Shown: piece by piece, positions 1-8,755 of the stretch | Layout of the letters: each line of letters begins with the position of its first letter | How positions within the stretch are numbered: position 1 is the first letter of the stretch | NCBI GenBank assembly: GCA_035374585.1 | Contig: DAOSPF010000041.1 | Location: 1 to 30,481, forward strand | Length of the DNA stretch: 30,481 nt | Direction of reading: 5' to 3' | From: JAKPQD01 sp029572965 | GTDB lineage: Bacteria; Bacteroidota; Bacteroidia; Bacteroidales; DTGW01 | Position numbers and translations under genes: made by a program | Notes under the pieces: generated by a model | Told to the model about the DNA's origin: nothing | What the model saw: the letters and a program-made list of their open reading frames with translations, nothing else | Databases searched by the model: none

Positions 1-1
1 G

Positions 2-1960
2 ATAGCTTTGATTATTTTGGGATTAATAAATTATCAGCATACCAAGACTATTTTGATTGAATCAAATAAATCCAAAAATAAAATTATTGCTGATAAAATT
101 AAGAATATTCTTGAGTTTCAGGATATGACATTTAGTATTCTTGATGAAAATATGGCTCAACGAATGAACGGATATAGTAATGCTATTGTAAACAGGTATG
201 CCGGGAATTCAAAAATTCTGGAAAGTGCTGATTTGAATGCATTACGTTCAGAAATAGGTATGAATCCTCTTATGGAAGACATTTATGTAATTAATAAAGA
301 AGGGGTCATTGTAAATACAACCTTTAAGAAAGATAAAGGGCTTGATTTATTTAGTTTTGGTGAAGCCCATAAAAAGTTTCTTCTAAGTGTTTTTGATGGT
401 GGTAGATTTGTGAATGAACGTTTTGCAATAGAAGCAACTACCAAACGTTTGAAAAAATATACCTATCAGCCTACAAGGGATAAAAAATACATTATTGAAA
501 TAGGCTCATACTCGAAAGATGCAGATAGTATTATCAACCTGGTGATAAATACCTTAGGCAAGTCAGTAGGGCTCTTTATTATGACCGATAAGCCTTTTTC
601 TATCACTGATGCTGAGGTGTCCGAGAAGCATAAGCATTTGTTAGATAAAGTGTTTGTTGAGAAAGGCCAATTTACTGTTTTTGAAGAAGAAAATGATAAA
701 AAGATTGAATATACATTTATCAACCTAAACAGCAAGCCTAGTGGCTTGTACAAGGGGTCGGCCATTCAGATAGTTACAGACCGCACCGAAGAAATCAATA
801 TGCTTCGCCGTGAGCTCATTAAGCTCATTTGTATTTTTGGTTTTGCTATAATCCTTGTTGTTATTCTCATATATAGAAAGACCAAGATTATTACTTACCC
901 AATCAAGAAGTTGGTGCTTAATATCAACCGTATTACCCATGGACATTTAGATGAGCGAGCAGAGGTTGTCGGAAATAATGAAATAGCTACACTTTCAAAA
1001 CAATTCAATAAGATGATTGAAGAGCTGGAGAGTTATTACAATGAATTGGAACAGAAAGTGAAGGATCGTACTGCCGAGATTATGCAGCAGAAAGAAGAGA
1101 TTGAAGCACAGCGTGATGCCCTTGAGCAACAGCGGAATTTGCTTGCCCAGACCAATAAAAGCCTTGAACATGCTTATGTAGAGATAAGCGAGCAGAAAAA
1201 ACATATTACCGATAGTATAGTTTATGCTAAGCGTATCCAGAATGCCATTTTGCCCCCTGATGAAGTGATCCATAAATATTTGCCTGATTCGTTTATACTT
1301 TACAGGCCTAAGGATATTGTTAGTGGTGACTTTTATTGGCTTTCAGAGAAAGAAGGCTTGGTAATGATCGCTGCTGTTGACTGTACTGGACATGGTGTAC
1401 CTGGAGCATTCATGTCTATTGTTGGTCATAACAACCTCAATTTTGCTGTCAATGTCAGAGGTGCCCGTAAGGCCGGAGATATACTCAATGAGCTTAACCA
1501 GGCTGTTACTGATACTCTCAGGCAACAGCATGGGAATGCTTCTATCCGTGACGGAATGGATATAGCCCTTTGTTGTTTTGACTTTGAGAGTCGTCGCCTG
1601 AATTTTGCCGGGGCAAACAATCCGCTGATTATAGTCAGGAACGGTGAAGCTATAAAATACGATGCAACTAAAGCGCCTATTGGTGCTTATATTGGAGACA
1701 AGCTTACAAACTTTACCAACAATGAAATTGAGCTTTCGGCTGGAGATATGTGTTATATTTTCTCTGACGGTTATGCTGATCAGTTTGGAGGGCCTGAAAA
1801 TAAGAAGTTTTTGAAAAGAAAACTGATTGAGCTTTTGGCTGAAATTAGCACAGAGCCTGTAAATAAACAAAAGGAAATGCTCGAACAGGCGCATGAGCTG
1901 TGGAAAGGCGAGCACGAGCAGGTGGACGATATTTTGATAATTGGAATTAGATGTAAATAA
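2..1960 (+). CDS. Membrane sensor with HAMP and SpoIIE/PP2C-type serine phosphatase domain (5' partial)
   Basis: Likely removes phosphate from a serine or threonine of a partner protein in response to an extracytoplasmic signal. The frame is open to the left edge, so the true start lies outside; residues below count from the TTG at base 8. A hydrophobic N-terminus (IILGLI) is the end of a first membrane helix. A periplasmic sensor of about 250 residues follows, then a second helix at about 273-292, a HAMP-like segment (about 293-345) and a long coiled coil (about 345-400). The C-terminal domain (407-650) is of the SpoIIE/RsbU family: AKRIQNAILPP at its start, VDCTGHGVPGAFMS with metal-ligand Asp458, SDGYADQFGG with Asp587, and Asp640/641 in VDDILIIG, so it looks active. 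No anti-sigma antagonist or histidine kinase is adjacent. The next gene starts 11 bp downstream, suggesting one operon. The sensor fold is not recognised. Confidence 0.88.
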   Translation: MALIILGLINYQHTKTILIESNKSKNKIIADKIKNILEFQDMTFSILDENMAQRMNGYSNAIVNRYAGNSKILESADLNALRSEIGMNPLMEDIYVINKEGVIVNTTFKKDKGLDLFSFGEAHKKFLLSVFDGGRFVNERFAIEATTKRLKKYTYQPTRDKKYIIEIGSYSKDADSIINLVINTLGKSVGLFIMTDKPFSITDAEVSEKHKHLLDKVFVEKGQFTVFEEENDKKIEYTFINLNSKPSGLYKGSAIQIVTDRTEEINMLRRELIKLICIFGFAIILVVILIYRKTKIITYPIKKLVLNINRITHGHLDERAEVVGNNEIATLSKQFNKMIEELESYYNELEQKVKDRTAEIMQQKEEIEAQRDALEQQRNLLAQTNKSLEHAYVEISEQKKHITDSIVYAKRIQNAILPPDEVIHKYLPDSFILYRPKDIVSGDFYWLSEKEGLVMIAAVDCTGHGVPGAFMSIVGHNNLNFAVNVRGARKAGDILNELNQAVTDTLRQQHGNASIRDGMDIALCCFDFESRRLNFAGANNPLIIVRNGEAIKYDATKAPIGAYIGDKLTNFTNNEIELSAGDMCYIFSDGYADQFGGPENKKFLKRKLIELLAEISTEPVNKQKEMLEQAHELWKGEHEQVDDILIIGIRCK

Positions 1961-1971
1961 AAAGGAACAAA

Positions 1972-3345
1972 ATGACTAATCCTGAAAGCAATATATTAAT
2001 TATTACTTCAGCTAAAGAAGGTGTTGCGTATGATTGGGCTTTAATGTTATCTGAAAGTTTAGGATCAGCCATTGCCCAGTTGGCAGGTTTTTCTCCAGCC
2101 ATTAATGTTGACTCTTTGGATAATGTCGATAGTGAGAATTTTTTGAAAAGCAAATCGGCTGTTTATATTGTCCTTGACAATATGTATATTTCGAATCAGC
2201 TGCAAATAGAGAAGGTTAGACGTTATACCAAAATTGATAACCTGAACTTATTTTTTATCCTTCCTGCCCCCCAGAATGAGAAGGAATTGAAAAACATAAC
2301 AGACAAAAAGATTACCTATTATTGTTTTGATGAAGACCCCGAAACTGGTATCGAACGCCGATATAGTGCTTTTGAACCCCCTGACATATCTAAGCTTTTC
2401 TGGTCAAAAGTATTGGATATAGCTTATGATTTTCTGCAAAAGAAAGGGAAAAGTGAGGTTCAGATTAAAAAGGCCGTATATCTGGCTATTACAGGCCCAG
2501 AACTTTTTGAATACCGTGATGCAATTAGGAGTGAGCTTATACATCGTGGATATACTGTTTTTCCTGAAGTGAATTTGACTAATGACACAGAAAAAATTGC
2601 TGAAGAAGTATCTGCTTATCTTTCCAAGAGTTATATTTCAATACACCTCATAGGCAGTAAATATGGCCACATCATCCCCGGAATTGAATCATCATTGCCA
2701 GAGCTTCAGTGCCGGTTGTCTGCAAAACATTTAAGGTTGCAGGCTGAGAGACTGCAGCACCAAACCTTTCAAAGATTAGTGTGGATTCAACCCAAGATAA
2801 AACCTATTGAAGAGAAACAAAAACGTTTTCTTAACGCTTTGAGAGTCGAAGAAAAAAATTTCAATACCGAGATCCTTCAGATATCGCTTGAAGATTTAAA
2901 AGTTGTGCTGCGTGAAAAGCTTGATTATATTGATGGAAAAATAAAAAGTACAGAGCAAAACCTTAACAGCGTTTATATTATTTATGAACCCAAAGATTAT
3001 GTAAAGGTGTTGGAGATAGTTCAATATTTTGAAAAACAAAATGTTAAAACTTTACTTATTGACTTTGTAAAAATGGCTGATACTATTGTTGCTTCGCATT
3101 ATAATTATCTTACAGCATGTTCTTCGGTTATTATTTATGATAGTGGTAACAACCCTCAATGGTTGAGCAGCAAAATGAAAGACCTTGTAAAAGCGCCGGG
3201 ATTTGGGAGGAAGAACCCGTTTAAGGTGAAAGCAATTTTGACTAAAAATATAAATGGATTTTCTGGTACCGATAATCTGTTGCTTGACGCAAATAAAATA
3301 GATCCTGCATTATCAATTTTTGTTCAAAAATTAAACCAAAACTGA
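1972..3345 (+). CDS. Protein with three TIR-like / Rossmann-like units, partner of the adjacent STAND NTPase
   Basis: No signal peptide or membrane helix is seen, so it is probably cytoplasmic. The 457 residues divide into three alpha/beta units, each opening with a hydrophobic strand: NILIITSAKEG (about 5-150), AVYLAITGPELFEYRDAI (about 166-325) and SVYIIYEPKDY (about 331-457). The middle unit is closest to known TIR/DUF4062-type domains, with strand-helix-strand order, YISIHLIGSKYG, and then SLPELQ with a glutamate at 244, where TIR NADases carry their catalytic Glu. The third unit keeps the pattern (SSVIIYDSGN) without a clear catalytic Glu. TIR-like domains act as NAD-cleaving effectors or as protein-interaction modules; which applies here cannot be decided from sequence. 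The stop codon overlaps the next start by one base (TGATG), implying translational coupling with the STAND NTPase and a shared complex. Domain assignment is by eye. Confidence 0.72.
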   Translation: MTNPESNILIITSAKEGVAYDWALMLSESLGSAIAQLAGFSPAINVDSLDNVDSENFLKSKSAVYIVLDNMYISNQLQIEKVRRYTKIDNLNLFFILPAPQNEKELKNITDKKITYYCFDEDPETGIERRYSAFEPPDISKLFWSKVLDIAYDFLQKKGKSEVQIKKAVYLAITGPELFEYRDAIRSELIHRGYTVFPEVNLTNDTEKIAEEVSAYLSKSYISIHLIGSKYGHIIPGIESSLPELQCRLSAKHLRLQAERLQHQTFQRLVWIQPKIKPIEEKQKRFLNALRVEEKNFNTEILQISLEDLKVVLREKLDYIDGKIKSTEQNLNSVYIIYEPKDYVKVLEIVQYFEKQNVKTLLIDFVKMADTIVASHYNYLTACSSVIIYDSGNNPQWLSSKMKDLVKAPGFGRKNPFKVKAILTKNINGFSGTDNLLLDANKIDPALSIFVQKLNQN

Positions 3346-6300
3346 TGGATGAATATGTAAAAACGGCCAACCTTGAAGCAATATCAGAAATAAAGGCTGT
3401 AATCAATCCTTTTCCCGGCCTAAGGCCTTTTGGTATTGAAGAAAGCCACTTGTTTTTTGGACGCGAAGGACAAAGCGAAGAAGTGCTATTGAAGCTTTCC
3501 AAAAACCGTTTTGTGGCAGTTATTGGTGCATCGGGGACAGGAAAGTCTTCTCTTATATATTGCGGGTTAGTTCCTATTTTGTATGGAGGGTTCATTGCTA
3601 ATGCTGGTTCGCAATGGAAAATCATTGCTACCAGGCCTGGAGGTGGGCCTATTGCTAACATGGCCGAATCTGTTGTGAAATCTGTTTATAAAGATGAAGC
3701 AGACAAAGAAAAGCAGATGAAAGCTTCCTTTTTTGATGCTATGCTCCGCAGAAGTTCTCTGGGACTGCTTGAGGTATTGCGCAACCTGCCTATAGCCAAA
3801 GATGAAAATATCCTTATGCTCGTTGACCAGTTTGAAGAGCTTTTCAGGTATAGGCTTAGCCGTAAAGGGCAGGAGGCAGTCAATGAATCTGAAGCTTTTG
3901 TTAAGCTATTGGTCGAGGCTGTAAATCAAACAGAAATACCTGTATATATTGTTATTACTATGCGTTCTGATTTTATTGGCGAATGTTCCAATTACCAGGA
4001 GCTTACAACGCTGATAAACAGAAGCAACTACCTGATTCCGCAAATGACACGTAATGACTTTCGCGATGCAATTGTGGGGCCTGTTGCTGTTGGAAATGCT
4101 AAGATAGAAACCGCTTTGGTTCAGGAATTGCTGAATGATGTTGGCGATAACCCTGATCAGTTACCTATTTTGCAGCATGCCATGATGCGTACATGGGATT
4201 ATTGGCTCAATAACAGCGACCGGGACAAGGAAGTCGGCTTGAGCGAATACGAAGCCATTGGTAAAATGGAAAAAGCCCTATCTGAACATGCTAACGAAGC
4301 CTTTGATGAGCTTTCGGAAGAGGGACAAAGAATTTGTGAAGTGCTGTTTAAAACTATCACAGAAAAAGGGGCAGACAATAGGGGAGTACGTCGGCCTACA
4401 AGGTTAGAAGATATTGCAGACATTGCTGCTGCTGATATTGATGAACTGAAAACTGTAATTGAAAAATTTCGTGCCCCGGGACGTTCTTTTGTTACGCCAT
4501 CCAGTGAAGTGCCGTTGACAAAAGACTCTATTATTGACCTTTCGCACGAAAGCTTGATGCGTATCTGGAACCGTCTGAAAGTATGGGTTGACGAAGAGGC
4601 TTCTGCTGTTCAGATGTACCTTAGGCTTTCAGAGGCATCTGCATTGTTTCAGGAAGGGAAAACAGGCCTTTGGAGACCTCCTGATTTGCAAATAGCTTTA
4701 AACTGGGAAAAGAAGCAAAAGCCAACACTGGCTTGGGCACAAAGGCATAACCCTGCATTTGAGCGGGCTATGGTTTTTCTTCATACCAGTGCTAAGGAAT
4801 ATGAGGCCGATGAGCTTAATAAAATCAAGCTTCAGAAAAGGGCTTTGCAACGAAGCCGTATGATTGCTGCTATACTTGGGGTTGCTGCTGTTATCTCACT
4901 TGGAATTATGATTTATGCTCAGATGCAAAGTACTGAGGCCTTTAAACAGCGGATGGCTGCTATAAAAAGTAGCGTCGAAGCCAACAAACAAAAGTCTATA
5001 GCTTTGAAAAATGCCCAGGAGGCTAATGAACAAAAGAAAATAGCCGAACAGCAATCCATTGAGGCCAATAAACAGAAGGAAATAGCTCTTGAGCAAACTC
5101 AAATAGCTTTGCAGAATGCAACAGAAGCCAACCGGCAAAAGAATATCGCTGATGCTAAAAGCAAAGAAGCTAACGAGCAAAAGGTCCTGGCCGAAAAAAG
5201 TGCTAAAGAAGCTTTAGAACAAAAATTAGCTGCAGAAATTGCCCGTGAAGAGGCTTACAACAGGCGTATGCTTTCTATAGCCCAGTCTATGGCAGTAAAG
5301 TCGCAACAGATAGATGATGATAAAGATTTGAAAGCGTTGTTGGCATTTCAGGCATTCACATTCAATGAGAAATACCAAGGTTCAGAAAAGAACCCTGATG
5401 TTTTTGCCGGGCTTTACCAGGCTATGATTACTTTAAATGGGAAAAGCCAGAATATTTATAAAGGCCATAGTGATGCAATCAATTCTATTGTTTTTTGGCC
5501 TTCTGCAAGTTTGTTTTACACAGCAAGTAGTGATGGTAAGGTTTTAAAATGGGATGTTTCTGATTCAACTAAAAAGCCTTTTGTTGTCATTGACAATAAA
5601 AAGGTGGTAAATAAATCTATAGACATTAGCAGTGATGGTAAATATCTTGCAGTTGGTACATTGGGCAATGGATTGGGGATTTTAGACCTGAAAACAAAAG
5701 ATGCATCGGTGCGTTATGCAGTTGTACCTTACAAAAATATTGAATTAGTTGCTTTTACCAATGATGCTAAAACGATTGTTGCAGCATCTGATAGTTCTCT
5801 GATTGAATTTGATGCTACAACAGGAGCCGGAACGGTCGTAGGAAAAGCAGATGGCAAGATTCTTTCGTTAGCAGTGGCCCCGGATGGTAAGACTATAGCT
5901 ACCGGCACAAAATCAGGTAAAGTATATCTTTGGGATAAAGTAAGCAGCTACAAAAAAGAACTTTTATTTGAAGAAGCGTCGAATCAGATACATTCGCTGG
6001 CTTTTAATCATAATGGCTCGTTATTGGCTGCAGGTAACCTGATAGGTTATCTCAAGCTATGGAATTTGAAGGAAAAGAAAATGCTTTTCAATGTTAAAGG
6101 TCATTCTGCACGTATTACAGATATTAAGTTTAGTCCGAATGACAAAACTATTGCTACTGCAAGCTACGACCAAAATGTGTTGTTGTGGGATGCTTCTGAT
6201 TTGAATATTCAGCCTATCAAACTTAAAGAACATGAGTCATGGGTACTGTCATTGGCTTTTAATCCGTTTGGCGACAAGCTTGTTACTGGCAGTATCAAAG

Positions 6301-6437
6301 AAGACAGGCTGATTCTTTGGCCTACCAATACTTATGATATGGCTTCTGTAGTTCATAAGAAAATGGGACGAAATTTTACTATTGAAGAATGGAATACTTA
6401 TGTAGGAAAGGACATAAGATATGAGCGGTCTAAATAA
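3345..6437 (+). CDS. STAND-type NTPase with transmembrane helix, repeat coiled coil and WD40 propeller
   Basis: A 1030-residue signalling ATPase. The opening NPFPGLRPFGIEESHLFFGR is the usual entry to the nSTAND1 family. Walker A is GASGTGKSS (61-69, Lys67) and Walker B is ILMLVDQFEELF (Asp161). A helical region with DLSHESLMRIWNRL follows. A single membrane helix lies at about 506-526; the preceding RALQRSR puts the NTPase in the cytoplasm by the positive-inside rule and the rest in the periplasm. Residues about 531-640 form a coiled coil built from a 14-residue repeat of the form EANxQKxIAxxxxx. A TPR-like stretch follows, then seven WD40 repeats from about 701 to 1010, for example GHSARITDIKFSPNDKTIA. 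STAND proteins typically oligomerise on sensing a ligand, with the propeller as sensor. The ATG overlaps the previous stop. Family assignment is firm; what it senses is unknown. Confidence 0.88.
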   Translation: MDEYVKTANLEAISEIKAVINPFPGLRPFGIEESHLFFGREGQSEEVLLKLSKNRFVAVIGASGTGKSSLIYCGLVPILYGGFIANAGSQWKIIATRPGGGPIANMAESVVKSVYKDEADKEKQMKASFFDAMLRRSSLGLLEVLRNLPIAKDENILMLVDQFEELFRYRLSRKGQEAVNESEAFVKLLVEAVNQTEIPVYIVITMRSDFIGECSNYQELTTLINRSNYLIPQMTRNDFRDAIVGPVAVGNAKIETALVQELLNDVGDNPDQLPILQHAMMRTWDYWLNNSDRDKEVGLSEYEAIGKMEKALSEHANEAFDELSEEGQRICEVLFKTITEKGADNRGVRRPTRLEDIADIAAADIDELKTVIEKFRAPGRSFVTPSSEVPLTKDSIIDLSHESLMRIWNRLKVWVDEEASAVQMYLRLSEASALFQEGKTGLWRPPDLQIALNWEKKQKPTLAWAQRHNPAFERAMVFLHTSAKEYEADELNKIKLQKRALQRSRMIAAILGVAAVISLGIMIYAQMQSTEAFKQRMAAIKSSVEANKQKSIALKNAQEANEQKKIAEQQSIEANKQKEIALEQTQIALQNATEANRQKNIADAKSKEANEQKVLAEKSAKEALEQKLAAEIAREEAYNRRMLSIAQSMAVKSQQIDDDKDLKALLAFQAFTFNEKYQGSEKNPDVFAGLYQAMITLNGKSQNIYKGHSDAINSIVFWPSASLFYTASSDGKVLKWDVSDSTKKPFVVIDNKKVVNKSIDISSDGKYLAVGTLGNGLGILDLKTKDASVRYAVVPYKNIELVAFTNDAKTIVAASDSSLIEFDATTGAGTVVGKADGKILSLAVAPDGKTIATGTKSGKVYLWDKVSSYKKELLFEEASNQIHSLAFNHNGSLLAAGNLIGYLKLWNLKEKKMLFNVKGHSARITDIKFSPNDKTIATASYDQNVLLWDASDLNIQPIKLKEHESWVLSLAFNPFGDKLVTGSIKEDRLILWPTNTYDMASVVHKKMGRNFTIEEWNTYVGKDIRYERSK

Positions 6438-6460
6438 TTAATATTTAAAACAATCTATAG

Positions 6461-7489
6461 ATGATAAAAGTTAAGCTTTGGATATTTCTGTTAAGTATCG
6501 CTTGCCTGTTGCCTTTTAAAGTTCTTGGCCAGGAAGATTGTGCTTTTACATTGTCGAAAGCACAAAAGTTGTATGATGCAGGAACCATTGAACAGATTCC
6601 TGAAATGTTGAAGATGTGTATGGAAAGTGGTTTTACCAAAGAAGAAAAACAGCAGGCAATGAAGTTGATTATCATGGCATATTTGTTTGATAACAATCAG
6701 AAAGAAGCTGATAAAGAGATGCTTAAGTTTCTTAAAGAATATCCGGAGTATGAAATTGTCGTTTCAGATCAGGCCGAGTTTGTTCAGCTTTTTAACACCT
6801 ATCGTACTTTACCTATTGCTTCTATTGGATTGGTGGGGTTTACCAATATGTCTTATGTTACCCCGATAAGCTATTACGGAACAGATGGAAATAAAGGCTC
6901 ATACAAAAATACAGGCTTTGGGTTTCAGGTGGGGCTTTCGTATCTGCAATACCTGATGGAGTATATTGATTTAAACGTAGAAGGGTTCTATGTTTCCAGT
7001 ACTTATCAATTTGCCAGCTCAGATACTGCCAAGCAAATAACATTTGAAGAAACTCAATCAAAACTTGAGTTCCCAATATCAGCTGTGTTTAAACCCAGAT
7101 CTTTTGGTATGTTTGTGCCGTATTGCCGTTTAGGGTTTGGAACAAGCCTGCTTTTATCATCTAATGGTTCTGAAACTACTATTAATCCTGCATCTATGGT
7201 TAAACCTAATTCAAATCCCAGTTTTGATTTAATGAACAGGAGGAAAAAATTTCAGATATACGGTATTATTGGGGCTGGTGTGAGGATAAACCTTTCTCAT
7301 AGCTTTTTATTATTGGATGTCAGGTATAATCAAGGCTTCACACAACAGTTTAAGAAATCGGCCAGGACCTCAGGTGATTATATAAACTATGTGATAAACA
7401 CGCAACATAATGAAAATGATTTCAGAATTAATAATTTATGGATGTCAATAGGTTTCTATTATAAATTTTATAAACCCCAAAAACGATAA
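6461..7489 (+). CDS. Outer-membrane beta-barrel protein with N-terminal helical (TPR-like) periplasmic domain
   Basis: A 342-residue exported protein. Residues 1-23 form a signal peptide (MIKVKLWIFLLSIACLL, cleavage near VLGQ). Residues about 27-115 are helical and resemble two TPR-type hairpins (KAQKLYDAGTIEQIPEML, then EADKEMLKFLKEYPEY). From about residue 120 alternating hydrophobic strands with aromatic girdles (GFGFQVGLSYLQYLMEY, FQIYGIIGAGVRINL) end in an aromatic C-terminal strand (LWMSIGFYYKFY), as in the PorT-like outer-membrane barrels common in Bacteroidota. It starts 23 bp after the STAND NTPase gene, so it is probably cotranscribed. The periplasmic helical domain could contact the periplasmic WD40 propeller of that protein, which is inference. 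It is not itself recognisable as PorT or another named T9SS component. Confidence 0.78.
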   Translation: MIKVKLWIFLLSIACLLPFKVLGQEDCAFTLSKAQKLYDAGTIEQIPEMLKMCMESGFTKEEKQQAMKLIIMAYLFDNNQKEADKEMLKFLKEYPEYEIVVSDQAEFVQLFNTYRTLPIASIGLVGFTNMSYVTPISYYGTDGNKGSYKNTGFGFQVGLSYLQYLMEYIDLNVEGFYVSSTYQFASSDTAKQITFEETQSKLEFPISAVFKPRSFGMFVPYCRLGFGTSLLLSSNGSETTINPASMVKPNSNPSFDLMNRRKKFQIYGIIGAGVRINLSHSFLLLDVRYNQGFTQQFKKSARTSGDYINYVINTQHNENDFRINNLWMSIGFYYKFYKPQKR

Positions 7490-7494
7490 CTGAT

Positions 7495-8700
7495 ATGAAT
7501 AAATATATATACTATATTATATTGGTTCTACTGGCTTTTGTGTCATGTAAAGAAGCTGATATGGCTTCAGATCAGGAAAAATCGCATATTAAATTTTATG
7601 GAGGAAGCTATCAGGCTGAAGGGAACGATATTAAACAACTTTCGGACGGCTGCTTTGTTGCTTTTGGAACAATTAGCTTTTCTGAAATCTCCAAAAGTAT
7701 GTACCTCGTTAAAACTGACCGACTTGGAAACGAGATTTGGAGTAAAGTAATAACAGATACAATTAGTAAAACTGGCGTTAGCTTTGAGGTAATGCCTGAT
7801 GGTGGGTTTGTTATGCTTGGGAATACAATTACTTCTCCTTCAAGGATTTCTGTTGCAAGGACAGATGCAAATGGAGTAACTTTATGGACAAAATACATCA
7901 GCAGGGGAAAAGGAATTAAAGGGTATAGCATCAAAAGAACATCAGACAATGGATTGGTCATTGCCGGAAGTTATACCAATGCTAATGATGATTTAGATGC
8001 CATGCTCTTTTTTGTGGATTTTGCAGGGAACAACGAAAAATTGATTACAGCTGCCTGGGATGAAAATGATGAGGCTAAAGATGTTATAGAACTTGGAAAT
8101 GGTATTTTTATTATGGCTGGTTACAGGACAAATATTAGCACAAAAGGCTCAAATGCTTGCTTCTGGATTGTTAACAGTAAAGATGAAGATTTCCCTTTTT
8201 TACATGGCTTAGTTATTGAGAAAAATAAAGTGAGTTCTATTGAAAGGGTTAAGTTTATTGGAAATTCTAATTATTTGATGTGTGGACAGGTTAACACTCT
8301 TGATTCGGCAATGAATACATTTGTGGCTAAAATAAAAGTGTTCTCACCTGACAACACAACTGATTATACCATTAAGCCTGTTTGGAAAAGAAGTTATGGT
8401 AGTAAAAATAAAGACTTTGCAACGAGTTGTGAAATGCTTTCAGATAATGATTTTGCTATATTAGGAACTACTTATAACGACCTGGGTCAAACCAGCATGA
8501 CGCTTTATAAAATAGACAGTCTGGGAAACGAAACCTCAGCTAAAAAAGAATATGGAGGGACCTCAGGTAGTTCTGTTAGCCAATCCGGTAACTGTATATT
8601 GAAAACTCAGGATGGAGGCCTTGTCACTACCGGGGTTAATTCATACTCAAAAACCACTTTGCTGAGCATTATTAAATTTGATAGCAATGGTAATTTTTGA
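7495..8700 (+). CDS. Predicted outer-membrane lipoprotein folding as a seven-bladed beta-propeller
   Basis: The N-terminus MNKYIYYIILVLLAFVSCKE is a lipoprotein signal with the acylated Cys at 18. The remainder is about seven units of roughly 48 residues with a shared pattern: an entry strand, DGGFVMLGN-like turn and strand, a polar loop, then an I.K.D..GN..W strand. Examples are SDGCFVAFGTISF, PDGGFVMLGNTIT, SDNGLVIAGSYTN, GNGIFIMAGYRTN, NDFAILGTTYND and QDGGLVTTGVN. This pattern is common in secreted Bacteroidota proteins and predicts a closed seven-bladed propeller. It lies 5 bp behind the barrel gene, so translation is probably coupled. No enzymatic motif is seen, and a role in binding or scaffolding at the outer membrane is inference. 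There is no clear terminator after it. Confidence 0.7.
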   Translation: MNKYIYYIILVLLAFVSCKEADMASDQEKSHIKFYGGSYQAEGNDIKQLSDGCFVAFGTISFSEISKSMYLVKTDRLGNEIWSKVITDTISKTGVSFEVMPDGGFVMLGNTITSPSRISVARTDANGVTLWTKYISRGKGIKGYSIKRTSDNGLVIAGSYTNANDDLDAMLFFVDFAGNNEKLITAAWDENDEAKDVIELGNGIFIMAGYRTNISTKGSNACFWIVNSKDEDFPFLHGLVIEKNKVSSIERVKFIGNSNYLMCGQVNTLDSAMNTFVAKIKVFSPDNTTDYTIKPVWKRSYGSKNKDFATSCEMLSDNDFAILGTTYNDLGQTSMTLYKIDSLGNETSAKKEYGGTSGSSVSQSGNCILKTQDGGLVTTGVNSYSKTTLLSIIKFDSNGNF

Positions 8701-8755
8701 TTTTATTCTCATATAATCAACCAGCCTAAATATACTCACTTTAAAACGTAAAGTC

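Noticed and set aside
1343..1915. A 190-codon open frame on the minus strand inside the phosphatase gene
   Set aside because: It lies wholly opposite the conserved SpoIIE-type domain, whose metal-binding motifs are intact on the + strand, and its product has no recognisable domain. It is a mirror of AT-rich coding sequence.
2..8700. Calling the left operon a known anti-phage (AVAST-type) system
   Set aside because: The STAND protein here has a membrane helix and a WD40 propeller, the operon includes outer-membrane proteins, and there is no nuclease effector or nearby mobile element or defence island.
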